Source: an uncultured Paraprevotella sp. (GTDB lineage: Bacteria > Bacteroidota > Bacteroidia > Bacteroidales > Bacteroidaceae). From it: DNA of 64,000 nucleotides. Made by a program: the position numbers and the translations under genes. Numbering within the stretch: the first letter of the stretch is position 1; each line of letters begins with the position of its first letter. This document shows positions 33,752 through 42,045 of the stretch, piece after piece. Where the stretch lies: contig URDY01000005.1 in the NCBI GenBank assembly GCA_900546665.1, forward strand, positions 62,001 to 126,000, read 5' to 3'. The notes beneath the pieces are model-generated. The model did no database searches. It had not been told where the DNA came from and saw nothing but the letters and a program-made list of their open reading frames with translations.

Positions 33752-35434
33752 TTATTCAAAGACCCATCCTTCGGCCACCAGTGCCCGAATGACATTCATA
33801 AAATTCTCCACTTCCAGTCCTCTGTCTACCAGATCCTCAAAATCGGAGGCCAAGACTTCTTTCCATGTTCTGTTGCCATCCACCTTACTGTCGGGATCTA
33901 TGCTGAGATACAGACTGAGGGCTTCCTTCAGATTGCCCTTGAGTACACAACAATGGGCATAGTTGCTCACAATATAGGGATCATTACGGAACAACTGCGG
34001 CAAATTGCCATAAATAAGTTCTGCCAAGGCCACCTGTCCGTTAATGACGGCATAATAAAGTCCGTCTGCCAGCGCATTGATTCCCTTTTCCGAAGTGCAA
34101 AAACTATCAAACTGGCGCACACTGAGAATCCGGTTCAGTTCGAAGACCTCCGGATTCAAATCCTTGGCACATTTCGCAATGATATATTCCGGATTGACCT
34201 CATCATTCAGCATGGACTGAAACAGGGTTTCATTGGGTAACTCCGGAGCGCTGTCATTCAACGGCAGGAAACATTCCCAATACAAATTAAACGGACGAAC
34301 GATACCATTGCGGTCCAGATAATCAATGCTCAACGGACGGTAATTCATCACCGCTTCAGCCAGCTTGGCCTGCAGACGCTCAAGATCGTCACGATTATCA
34401 GGACTGAACTTCTGCTTGTCTTCTAAATAAGGGGAATCCAGACCTTCCGCCTTCACGATATCCTCACAACCGACGGCATAGGAAATGCCCAGCACATAAT
34501 CTGTTCCCAGCAAACGTCCGTTTTCAACAGACAAGGTAGACGTGTCAAACAGGCACTGACTCATATACGGTTTTACCGTCAACCTCAGACATGGCTTATT
34601 CCGCTCTTCCTCACTCAAGTTCTTCAATATGTCCGGCCAGCAGGATTTGTCCGTCTCTCCGGCCTCAACGGGCACCGACGGAGAAACCTTGGGCGCCTTT
34701 TCCCTGATACCCTCTCCCATCTCGCGGATAAGCGCATTCAGTCTGGCAATCTCTTCCTCCGCAGTTTGCAGTTTCTGGAGCTGTTCCTTGTTCTCCTGAC
34801 GCAGATTCACCCGTTCCGTCTCTAGACTGACCAGTTTGTCACGCAAGGCAGCATTATCAGACTCGGCTGATTCGTTTTTCCGTGCCATCATCCTGCTTTC
34901 CTGCTCCATAGCCACCAATTTGTCCTGCACACGCGCCAGATCGCGCCGTGTACGCTCCTCCAGACCCTGATAATCCTGATCCTTCCGGTTCAATTCCTGC
35001 TTGATCTGCTCGCAGGTGTTTTTCCACTGCGCCACTTCATTTTCAAGTTCAGCCTTTTCTGCCTGAAGGGTCATCATACTGTTTTTCTCCTTCTCTGCAC
35101 GTGCCATTTCCGAAGAAGCCTTTTCCGCCAATATGGTCTCGACTTTTTTCTCGGCTTCCCGATTCTGGCTTTCCATCTGTTCCTTCAACTGGGCGAGCGC
35201 TTTCTCCAAGGTATCGACACGGGCACGGTTCTCATCTTCGTTCTGACGTTTTTCGGCATTAAGCTGCAATGTTTTCTGTTCCGCATCGGCCAGTCTTTTC
35301 TTCAACGCCTCGCTCTCGTCAGTCATTTGACCGATTTTCTGCTCATAGTTCCGTGCTGCATCATTAAGCTGAGTCTGTATGTCATTGAGTTGCAGTCGCA
35401 GTTTCTGACAGGCAAGTTCATTTTCCCTGATCAC
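33752..35434 (-). CDS. Coiled-coil protein, C-terminal part of a probable split gene
   Basis: This 560-residue frame has a GTG start at 35434 that overlaps the upstream stop (GTGA). Residues 1-235 are a continuous charged coiled coil. Residues about 270-560 are globular and conserved-looking but not a family I know; the segment MNYRPLSIDYLDRNGIVRPF (about residue 350) resembles the start of a WYL domain. The coding frame continues upstream of the GTG through KKYAGEKEQV, which extends the coiled coil of the preceding ORF without a break, so both may be pieces of one roughly 820-residue protein. A scaffold, tethering or cytoskeletal role is possible but not supported by anything specific. Confidence 0.65.
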   Translation of the reverse strand: MIRENELACQKLRLQLNDIQTQLNDAARNYEQKIGQMTDESEALKKRLADAEQKTLQLNAEKRQNEDENRARVDTLEKALAQLKEQMESQNREAEKKVETILAEKASSEMARAEKEKNSMMTLQAEKAELENEVAQWKNTCEQIKQELNRKDQDYQGLEERTRRDLARVQDKLVAMEQESRMMARKNESAESDNAALRDKLVSLETERVNLRQENKEQLQKLQTAEEEIARLNALIREMGEGIREKAPKVSPSVPVEAGETDKSCWPDILKNLSEEERNKPCLRLTVKPYMSQCLFDTSTLSVENGRLLGTDYVLGISYAVGCEDIVKAEGLDSPYLEDKQKFSPDNRDDLERLQAKLAEAVMNYRPLSIDYLDRNGIVRPFNLYWECFLPLNDSAPELPNETLFQSMLNDEVNPEYIIAKCAKDLNPEVFELNRILSVRQFDSFCTSEKGINALADGLYYAVINGQVALAELIYGNLPQLFRNDPYIVSNYAHCCVLKGNLKEALSLYLSIDPDSKVDGNRTWKEVLASDFEDLVDRGLEVENFMNVIRALVAEGWVFE

Positions 35435-36219
35435 CTGTTCCTTTTCCCCGGCATACTTTTTTCCGTGTCCTGAACTGCAGTCCGGAGTTCTATCTTTTCC
35501 TGATTTAAAGCGGCTATCTCCACTTCCAGTTCCTTCAGCCTTTTATCTTGAGCCGCCCTGTCTTCTTCGGCATTTTTACGGAAATGGTCCAATTGCACTC
35601 TGGCCTGTTCTTCCTTTTGATCCATTTCAGCCAGAACACGTGCCTGTTCCTCCTTGAGTTCCTTTATCTGAAGTTCCTTTTCCGCCGCCGTTTTATGTGC
35701 CTCATCCAGTGCGGCCTTCATGTTATTTTCATTCTGTGCAGCCTGTTGGATCCGGGATTCCATTTTTTGTTGCAGGGTCTGCAGCTTTTCATTCAGATCT
35801 TTTTCTATCTGTACTTTTTCCGCAGCTATATCTTCCCTGTCGGCTCTCGTTTCAGACAGGACCTTTTGAAGATCCGTAACCTCCGATTCCAGTTGAGCCA
35901 CATTACGTTGTGCAGATTCCAACTTGTTTTTCAAATCCTCACACTCTGCCAGGACTGTTTCCTGAGAACGGATTTCCGCCTCATATTTGCTCTGCCAATC
36001 TTCTATGAGATTCTCTTTTTCGTCCAACTGCTGAAGACTGGTTTGGCGGCGTGTCTTCTCATCCTGCAACTGCATAGTCAACTGTTCATTCACAGACCGC
36101 AGTTCCTGAAGGTTTTCATTCAACAATTTTTCTTTCTGAATGGAATCATGCAAACGCTGTTCCAAACGTTCCACATCCACTCCACTCCATCTATTTAACA
36201 AACGGACAAACTTGTTCAT
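35431..36219 (-). CDS. Coiled-coil protein, N-terminal part of a probable split gene
   Basis: A 262-residue protein that begins NKFVRLLNRWSGVDVERLEQ and is then almost entirely heptad-rich coiled coil (about residues 20-255) with high Glu, Lys and Gln. It ends in an eight-residue tail (SMPGKRNR) that breaks the heptads right after an A6 run at about 35458. Adding one base there joins it in frame to the downstream ORF. No membrane segment or signal peptide is visible. It is the first of four closely spaced minus-strand genes (two coiled-coil ORFs, GNAT, symporter). Confidence 0.65.
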   Translation of the reverse strand: MNKFVRLLNRWSGVDVERLEQRLHDSIQKEKLLNENLQELRSVNEQLTMQLQDEKTRRQTSLQQLDEKENLIEDWQSKYEAEIRSQETVLAECEDLKNKLESAQRNVAQLESEVTDLQKVLSETRADREDIAAEKVQIEKDLNEKLQTLQQKMESRIQQAAQNENNMKAALDEAHKTAAEKELQIKELKEEQARVLAEMDQKEEQARVQLDHFRKNAEEDRAAQDKRLKELEVEIAALNQEKIELRTAVQDTEKSMPGKRNR

Positions 36220-36456
36220 ACGAATATTTCTTTCATTATATTTTAAAACGTCTGCAAGTTAATCAAAAACCTCTACTTTTAAGAATCTGAAATAGTAAAA
36301 TAAGTCAAAACTTCACATATTTGTCCTATTTCTCCCACGAACTCACCTAAAAAACGATCTTCACTTCCGTTTCTTCGTGAATTAACTTAAAAAAAATATG
36401 ATCCGGATTTGACTTCCGGACCATATTTTTATATGACTTATTCCCTGTTGCAGGTA

Positions 36457-37890
36457 TTATTCCTGAGTATTCTCTTCGTTCAAGGTATATGCACTGCTGC
36501 CGTCAAAACAATGGGTACAGATTCTGCATTTGGGTAAACCGATTGATTCTACCAAAGTTTCGAGCTTATTGAACTTCAATGATGACAAATTCAATCTTTT
36601 GGCTATTTCAGCCACCATACGCTGGTATTCCGGTGAATCCGTTGTAGCATATTTGTCCAGATTCTTATTTTCATCACCTTCAAATTCCTTGATTAACCGG
36701 CGGGTGATCAACTCCATATTACTTTTTGATGAAGTAAAGTTGATAAACGGACATCCGTAAATCAACGGCGGACAGGCAATTCTCATGTGCACTTCCTTAA
36801 CTCCATCTTCAAAAAGAACCTTTGTGTTATCGCGCAACTGTGTGCCTCTTACGATGGAATCATCACAGAACAAGACCCTCTTGTCCTTTAATACGTCCTT
36901 ATTGGCTATCAGCTTCATTTTGGCCACCAAAGAACGCATTTCCTGATTACTGGGCATAAAGCTGCGAGGCCATGTCGGCGTATATTTGGCTATAGCTCTC
37001 TGATAAGGCACCCCTTTACCTGCGGCATATCCCAAAGCCATGCCAATGCCGGAATCCGGAATACCACATGCACAGTCAACCTGAACATCATCCGTTTCAC
37101 CCATTTTCTTTCCACTGGCAAAACGGACTTCCTCCACATTACGTCCTTCATAGCAAGAAGTGGGGAAACCGTAATAAACCCAGAGGAACGAACAGATCTG
37201 CATATTCTTGTTGGGCTTGCGCAACTGTTCCATATGATCGGCATACAAACGCACTATTTCTCCGGGGCCGAGATAATACACGGTTTCATAACCCAAATTG
37301 GGAAAGGCCGTTGATTCTCCAGTTGCCGCGTAGGCTCCTTCTTTCTTACCTATCACGATCGGAGTACGTCCCCAGCTGTCACGGGCGGCGATAATTCCGT
37401 CTTCAGTAAGAAGCAACATGGAGCATGACCCCTTTATCTCACGATATACATTCTCAATACCTTCTACAAAATTACTGCCCTGATTAATCAACAAGGCGAC
37501 CAGTTCCGTAGGATTGATTTTACCGGAACTAAATTCTGAAAAATGCATGTTCTGAGCCAGCAATTTTTCAGCCAAAGCCTCTATATTATTAATTTTGGCT
37601 ACTGTCACCAAGGCAAAACGCCCTAAATGTGAGTTCATCAACAACGGCTGAGCATCCGTATCGCTAATTACACCTATTCCGGAATTTCCCTGGAATTTGC
37701 CTAACTCTCCTTCAAACTTGGTACGAAAATAAGAATTCTCCAGATTGTGTATGGACCTGAAGAAACCGCGTTCATGGCTGAAAGTAGCCAAACCACCCCG
37801 GCGTGTTCCCAGATGCGAATTGTAATCTGTACCATAAAATAAATCAGCTACGCAACCCGTAGTCGAAATAGTGCCAAAAAAACCTCCCAT
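36457..37890 (-). CDS. PurF-like amidophosphoribosyltransferase lacking the catalytic Cys
   Basis: The 477-residue protein has the PurF layout: a class II glutamine-amidotransferase domain (about 1-240, with LGTRRGGLATFSH and ARDSWGRTPIVIGKK) and a phosphoribosyltransferase domain with the PRPP motif VLFCDDSIVRGTQL (about 345). It starts MGGFFG, whereas active PurF starts with Cys after removal of Met (CGI/CGV...). The nucleophile is therefore Gly here, and no alternative start supplies Cys. The C-terminus has a CRICTHC motif (about residue 460) that could bind metal or an Fe-S cluster. It may be ammonia-dependent or have a different role; a genuine purF probably exists elsewhere. Confidence 0.8.
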   Translation of the reverse strand: MGGFFGTISTTGCVADLFYGTDYNSHLGTRRGGLATFSHERGFFRSIHNLENSYFRTKFEGELGKFQGNSGIGVISDTDAQPLLMNSHLGRFALVTVAKINNIEALAEKLLAQNMHFSEFSSGKINPTELVALLINQGSNFVEGIENVYREIKGSCSMLLLTEDGIIAARDSWGRTPIVIGKKEGAYAATGESTAFPNLGYETVYYLGPGEIVRLYADHMEQLRKPNKNMQICSFLWVYYGFPTSCYEGRNVEEVRFASGKKMGETDDVQVDCACGIPDSGIGMALGYAAGKGVPYQRAIAKYTPTWPRSFMPSNQEMRSLVAKMKLIANKDVLKDKRVLFCDDSIVRGTQLRDNTKVLFEDGVKEVHMRIACPPLIYGCPFINFTSSKSNMELITRRLIKEFEGDENKNLDKYATTDSPEYQRMVAEIAKRLNLSSLKFNKLETLVESIGLPKCRICTHCFDGSSAYTLNEENTQE

Positions 37891-37915
37891 AAATTCTATT
37901 TTGTAAACGTGAGTG

Positions 37916-37946
37916 CAAAATTATAAAAAAAGACGGATTCCCACAA
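37916..37946 (-). promoter_or_regulatory. Promoter of the PurF-like gene
   Basis: TTG (37946-37944), a 20-base spacer and TAATTTTG (37923-37916) on the minus strand, 26 bases before the start codon. It is divergent from the -7 box at 37963. Confidence 0.8.
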
Positions 37947-37962
37947 TATTCATTTTTTTTGT

Positions 37963-37970
37963 TAACTTTG
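37963..37970 (+). promoter_or_regulatory. Promoter -7 box of the DUF5686 gene
   Basis: TAACTTTG is an exact box; no good -33 is visible. Transcription from here would start near 37977 and exclude the TTG codon at 37959 as a start. Confidence 0.65.
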
Positions 37971-38000
37971 TCCGACAGCAGAAAAATCAAAAAAAACAGA

Positions 38001-40178
38001 GTGACAATAAGGTCAATCTTCATATATATCATTCTTCTGATGTGCACGGTGACGGTCAAAGCCAAAACAGAACTGGCAGACTCCATCATCAGGCGCATGC
38101 ATACGGCTGCGGCCGAATATGCCGACTTCATCCAGGAATACCACGCCAACTTATATGTCAAGTCACAACTTGACATCATCAAAAAGAACCGGGGATTCAG
38201 GTATATACCGGGACTGTTCCGCAGCAAAAAGGACAAGAACCGCTATATCATGGAAACCTATAGCGACTTGCACTTTACGGCTCCCAACATCTACGACCAG
38301 AAGATAAAAGCTTTCTCCGGCACACTGGATGACTCCAGAAATATTCCCGGCACATTGGATTATTTCAACCTGAATGTCTATTCCCCCTATCTATTGGGAG
38401 AGAAACTTCTGTCTCCCTTGGCTCCGAACAGCAACAGGTATTATGTTTACCGAATAGACTCCGTATCGTGTGACAGCCGGCAAAGAATAGAATATCATAT
38501 CCATTTCACACCCAGAAACAAGAGTTTTCAGCTTATTGAAGGTAATATGATCATTACCGAAGGGGTATGGAGCGTCAGACGGATCACTTTCAAAGGCAAA
38601 TCTGAGTTTCTCACATTCCACAGTGACATCACCATGGGAGAAATAGGAGAAAAGGATGAATATCTGGCTGTAAAATATGACATGGACGCTACGTTCGGAT
38701 TTGCCTTCAACGTCGTGGACGGTTTTTACGAGGCTTATCTGACATACCATGATATCAAGACCAAAAACGACACAGTCACCGAAACACGGGACAGGAACTA
38801 CAATCTTACGGCCTCATTTTCCCTACAATGTGACAAACAGGCTTATCTCAAAGGATTCCAAATGTTTGATTCACTACGTCCTACCCCGCTTACCTCTGCA
38901 GAACGCCTTATCTACAGGAAAGCGCACCGCTCACAGGACACCATACAGGCGCAGACGGAAAACCCGCCCAATCTTTTCTCGAACAAACAATTATGGAATT
39001 CAGTCAGTGATTTCTTCTTTGATTCCAACAAATGGTATCTTTCCGATAATATTTCATTACGCAGTTCGCCTTTCATCAATCCGTTCCTGATCAGCTACAG
39101 CAAAAGCAACGGCATCTCTTACCGACAGGACATCAAATTCAACACCATGCTGAAACAGGAACGTTCCATCTATGCCGGAGCGCGAATTGGCTATAATTTT
39201 ACGAACAGGGAATTTTACTGGAACATAGGTTCTGAATACGTATATTGGCCTGAACACCGGGGAAGTCTTCATTTCAACATGGGAAACGGCAACCGAATCG
39301 GCAGCAGCAGGATCCTGGATGAATTGAAAAAATTACCTACTGACAGTATTCTGGATGTCAAGAAGCTCAATCTGGAACTATTCACGGACTTCAATATAGA
39401 GATCAGCAACCATTTTGAAATCATCAACGGACTGACTCTGCATACCGGCGTCATATTTCACAGAAGAACGCCGATAGAAAAGCCCGACATTCCTTTTTAT
39501 AATCTTAATCTCCCCAATGATTTGTCAGAAGGACTAAAATCGAGCATACGTCCACAATACAATACATTTGCCCCGCGTATCAAACTGGAATGGACTCCCG
39601 GTCAGTATTATTACATGAACGGAAGACAAAAAATCAATCTGAGTTCCAAACTGCCTACATTCATTCTGGATTACGAAAGAGGGTTAGGAAACATCTTTCA
39701 TTGCACGGGTGTGTATGAACGAATTGAATTCGACATGCAACATCACATCAAAACCGGTCTGCTGTCCAATCTTTACTACCGGTTCGGCATGGGATTCTTC
39801 ACCAATATGGAAGAAACCTATTTTGTGGATTTCGTCAACTTCAGAAAAAGCAACCTCCCTAACGGTTGGAGCGATGAAATCGGCGGCGTATTCCAGGCAC
39901 TCGACGGAGAATGGTATAACGTGTCACCTTATTACATCAGAGGCCATATTGCCTTTGAAGCCCCATTCCTCTTAATGAGACATTTAATGAAATATACCAG
40001 CCATATCCAAAACGAAAGGATCTATGTCAACATGCTGACCATGGATCATCTGGGACCTTATTTTGAATTGGGATATGGCATCGGCACATTTGTATTCGAC
40101 GCCGGGGTATTTCTCTCTCTGGAACAATTGAAGAACATAGGACTTGGTTTCAAGATCACCTTCGAACTGTTCAATTAA
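38001..40178 (+). CDS. DUF5686-family outer-membrane protein
   Basis: I take the GTG at 38001 as the start because it gives a clean signal peptide (TIRSIFIYIILLMCTVTVKA, cleavage about residue 22) and lies after the promoter. The 725-residue product has an N-terminal soluble part, with EYADFIQEYHANLYVKSQ at its head, and a long C-terminal beta-barrel region rich in aromatic alternation, ending in a strand with terminal Phe-Asn. That is the Bacteroidota DUF5686 pattern. Most family members have a carboxypeptidase-regulatory-like domain in front; it is missing here. Function unknown; probably outer-membrane assembly or transport. Confidence 0.78.
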   Translation: MTIRSIFIYIILLMCTVTVKAKTELADSIIRRMHTAAAEYADFIQEYHANLYVKSQLDIIKKNRGFRYIPGLFRSKKDKNRYIMETYSDLHFTAPNIYDQKIKAFSGTLDDSRNIPGTLDYFNLNVYSPYLLGEKLLSPLAPNSNRYYVYRIDSVSCDSRQRIEYHIHFTPRNKSFQLIEGNMIITEGVWSVRRITFKGKSEFLTFHSDITMGEIGEKDEYLAVKYDMDATFGFAFNVVDGFYEAYLTYHDIKTKNDTVTETRDRNYNLTASFSLQCDKQAYLKGFQMFDSLRPTPLTSAERLIYRKAHRSQDTIQAQTENPPNLFSNKQLWNSVSDFFFDSNKWYLSDNISLRSSPFINPFLISYSKSNGISYRQDIKFNTMLKQERSIYAGARIGYNFTNREFYWNIGSEYVYWPEHRGSLHFNMGNGNRIGSSRILDELKKLPTDSILDVKKLNLELFTDFNIEISNHFEIINGLTLHTGVIFHRRTPIEKPDIPFYNLNLPNDLSEGLKSSIRPQYNTFAPRIKLEWTPGQYYYMNGRQKINLSSKLPTFILDYERGLGNIFHCTGVYERIEFDMQHHIKTGLLSNLYYRFGMGFFTNMEETYFVDFVNFRKSNLPNGWSDEIGGVFQALDGEWYNVSPYYIRGHIAFEAPFLLMRHLMKYTSHIQNERIYVNMLTMDHLGPYFELGYGIGTFVFDAGVFLSLEQLKNIGLGFKITFELFN

Positions 40179-40190
40179 CCTGCACGATTA

Positions 40191-40231
40191 AAGGGGAACC
40201 CGGATCTTTTTCAGACTGCCGGGTCCCCCTT
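40191..40231. terminator. Bidirectional terminator between convergent genes
   Basis: AAGGGGAACCCGG (40191-40203) pairs with CCGGGTCCCCCTT (40219-40231), one mismatch in 13, loop of 15. It lies between the DUF5686 stop and the ACT gene stop. T-tracts are weak on both sides. Confidence 0.7.
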
Positions 40232-40260
40232 GGATATTTTCGGTTCAAACAACTTTATCC

Positions 40261-40677
40261 TTATAATTGTTTACTGCCAAGTATATTGCATTCATCAGTC
40301 TCCAGCAAATCAAGACAGGCCTGAAGTTCACTCGGTCTGATCACGATCTTTGCCGTATCCCCTTGTGCAAATGCATACATATACTCTATGAAAACGCCAT
40401 GTGCCGTCAGATGTTCAAGTATCTTAGACAATGCACCGGCTACGTTGGGACAACTGATACAAACCACATCAGTTATGACCACTGCAAAATTCTCTTTACG
40501 CAACACTTCTACCGCCTTGTCCACATCGGAGACGATAAGGCGAAGTATACCGAAATCAGTCGTTTCAGTCATACTGAAAGCATGCATGTTGATACCATGA
40601 TCACCCAAGGCTTTGGTCACCACATTGATTCTTCCACTCTTGTTTTCCAAGAAAACAGATATTTGTTTGATTGTCAT
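40261..40677 (-). CDS. ACT-domain amino-acid-binding protein
   Basis: A 138-residue protein with two ACT repeats: IKQISVFLENKSGRINVVTK (about 3-22) and a second beginning VVCISCPNVAGALSKILEHL (about 70-89). Proteins of this exact size follow phenylacetate-CoA ligase genes in many anaerobes and are presumed to sense an amino acid or aryl acid. It starts 18 bases after the ligase stop, as the last gene of the operon starting at 46360. A regulatory role for the ligase is inferred. Confidence 0.88.
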   Translation of the reverse strand: MTIKQISVFLENKSGRINVVTKALGDHGINMHAFSMTETTDFGILRLIVSDVDKAVEVLRKENFAVVITDVVCISCPNVAGALSKILEHLTAHGVFIEYMYAFAQGDTAKIVIRPSELQACLDLLETDECNILGSKQL

Positions 40678-40695
40678 AAGATTAAGTTTTTTAGT

Positions 40696-41997
40696 TTAAG
40701 CCAATACTCGTTTATCGACCACACGCTTGCTCTTACCTTCACTTCTGGGAATACTGTTCGGTTCCATAAGTTTGACATCAGCGGAAATAGAAAGTACGCT
40801 CTTCAATCTGTTGGCCAAGCGATTACGTAATCCGATCATTTGTCCCAGTTCGTCAGACAGACAGTCCGGACGCAACTCAACCTGAACTTCCAATGTATCC
40901 AGATTATTCTTACGATCCACAATCAGCATATATTGAGGAGCGAATTCCGGCATTTCCAGAATAACACTTTCCACCTGTGACGGGAAGACATTGATACCAC
41001 GGATAATCAACATGTCATCACTACGTCCCAAAATCCGGGTAAATCTCACGCTGGTACGTCCGCATTCGCATGTACCCGGCATCAAAGCCGTCAAATCCTT
41101 GGTACGGTAACGTAATAACGGCATACCGGTCTTGGTCAATGTCGTAAACACGAGCTCACCTTCCTGACCCAACGGCAAGACTTCTCCTGTTTCAGGATTG
41201 ATTATCTCGGGGTAGAAATGGTCTTCTGCAATATGAGAGCCGTTCTTACATTCGCATTCGTAAGCCACACCCGGTCCCATGATCTCACTAAGACCATAAA
41301 TATTGTAAGCCTGAATACCCAGATTTTCCTCTATTTCGCGACGCATGCTTTCGGTCCAAGGCTCTGCACCGAAGGCTCCCACACGCAAATGCAGATCATC
41401 TTTCGTCAATCCCTGCTTATGCAAAGCCTCAGCCAGATAAAGCGCGTATGAAGGCGTGCAGGCAATACCCGTCACCTGTAAATCACGCAGCAGACGAATA
41501 TGCTTTTCCGTATTACCGGTAGAAGTCGGTATCACGGTTGCTCCCAGGTGCTCCACTCCGTAATGAGCTCCCAAACCTCCGGTAAACAAGCCATAACCAT
41601 AACCGACTGACACAATATCACCGCGAGTCACGCCATAAGCCGTCAAGCTTCTGGCTATCACTTCTTTCCAAATTTCCAGATCACGACGGGTATATCCCAC
41701 GATTGTAGGATTACCGGTCGTTCCTGATGACGCGTGCACACGTACGACTTCCGACATGGGAGCCGCCATAAAGCCCAACGGGTAGTTGTCGCGTAAATCC
41801 TGCTTGGTCGTAAAAGGCAACTTGACGATGTCGTCTATGGTCTGTATGTCATCAGGCAACAAATCCAGTTCCTGCATTTTCTGACGGTAGAACGGCGTAT
41901 TGTGATAAACCAGATCCACCAGTTTGTGCAACCGCTTACCCTGAAGCTCACGAAGCTCGTCGCGGCTCATGCATTCTTTATTTTTATTCCAGATCAT
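40696..41997 (-). CDS. paaK: Phenylacetate-CoA ligase
   Basis: A 433-residue adenylate-forming enzyme of usual PaaK length. The AMP-binding loop is VHASSGTTGNPTIVGYT (about residues 89-105), with YGLSEIMGPGVAYEC (about 235) and the C-terminal hinge RILGRSDDMLIIRGINVFPS (about 327-346). It activates phenylacetate or indoleacetate to the CoA thioester with ATP, or runs in reverse. Set with IorA/IorB, which interconvert arylacetyl-CoA and arylpyruvate, and an aminotransferase, it forms a complete path between aryl acids and aromatic amino acids. Confidence 0.93.
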   Translation of the reverse strand: MIWNKNKECMSRDELRELQGKRLHKLVDLVYHNTPFYRQKMQELDLLPDDIQTIDDIVKLPFTTKQDLRDNYPLGFMAAPMSEVVRVHASSGTTGNPTIVGYTRRDLEIWKEVIARSLTAYGVTRGDIVSVGYGYGLFTGGLGAHYGVEHLGATVIPTSTGNTEKHIRLLRDLQVTGIACTPSYALYLAEALHKQGLTKDDLHLRVGAFGAEPWTESMRREIEENLGIQAYNIYGLSEIMGPGVAYECECKNGSHIAEDHFYPEIINPETGEVLPLGQEGELVFTTLTKTGMPLLRYRTKDLTALMPGTCECGRTSVRFTRILGRSDDMLIIRGINVFPSQVESVILEMPEFAPQYMLIVDRKNNLDTLEVQVELRPDCLSDELGQMIGLRNRLANRLKSVLSISADVKLMEPNSIPRSEGKSKRVVDKRVLA

Positions 41998-42045
41998 TTT
42001 CTTTTTTATAAATCAATTTTTAATTTTTCTTGTTCCAATACAATA

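Noticed and set aside
33626..34240. 204-codon plus-strand ORF antisense to the GNAT and coiled-coil genes
   Set aside because: No recognisable protein features; the minus-strand genes are supported by family motifs and heptads.
35548..36198. 216-codon plus-strand ORF rich in Phe and Leu
   Set aside because: Mirror of a Glu/Lys-rich coiled coil, a well-known artefact.
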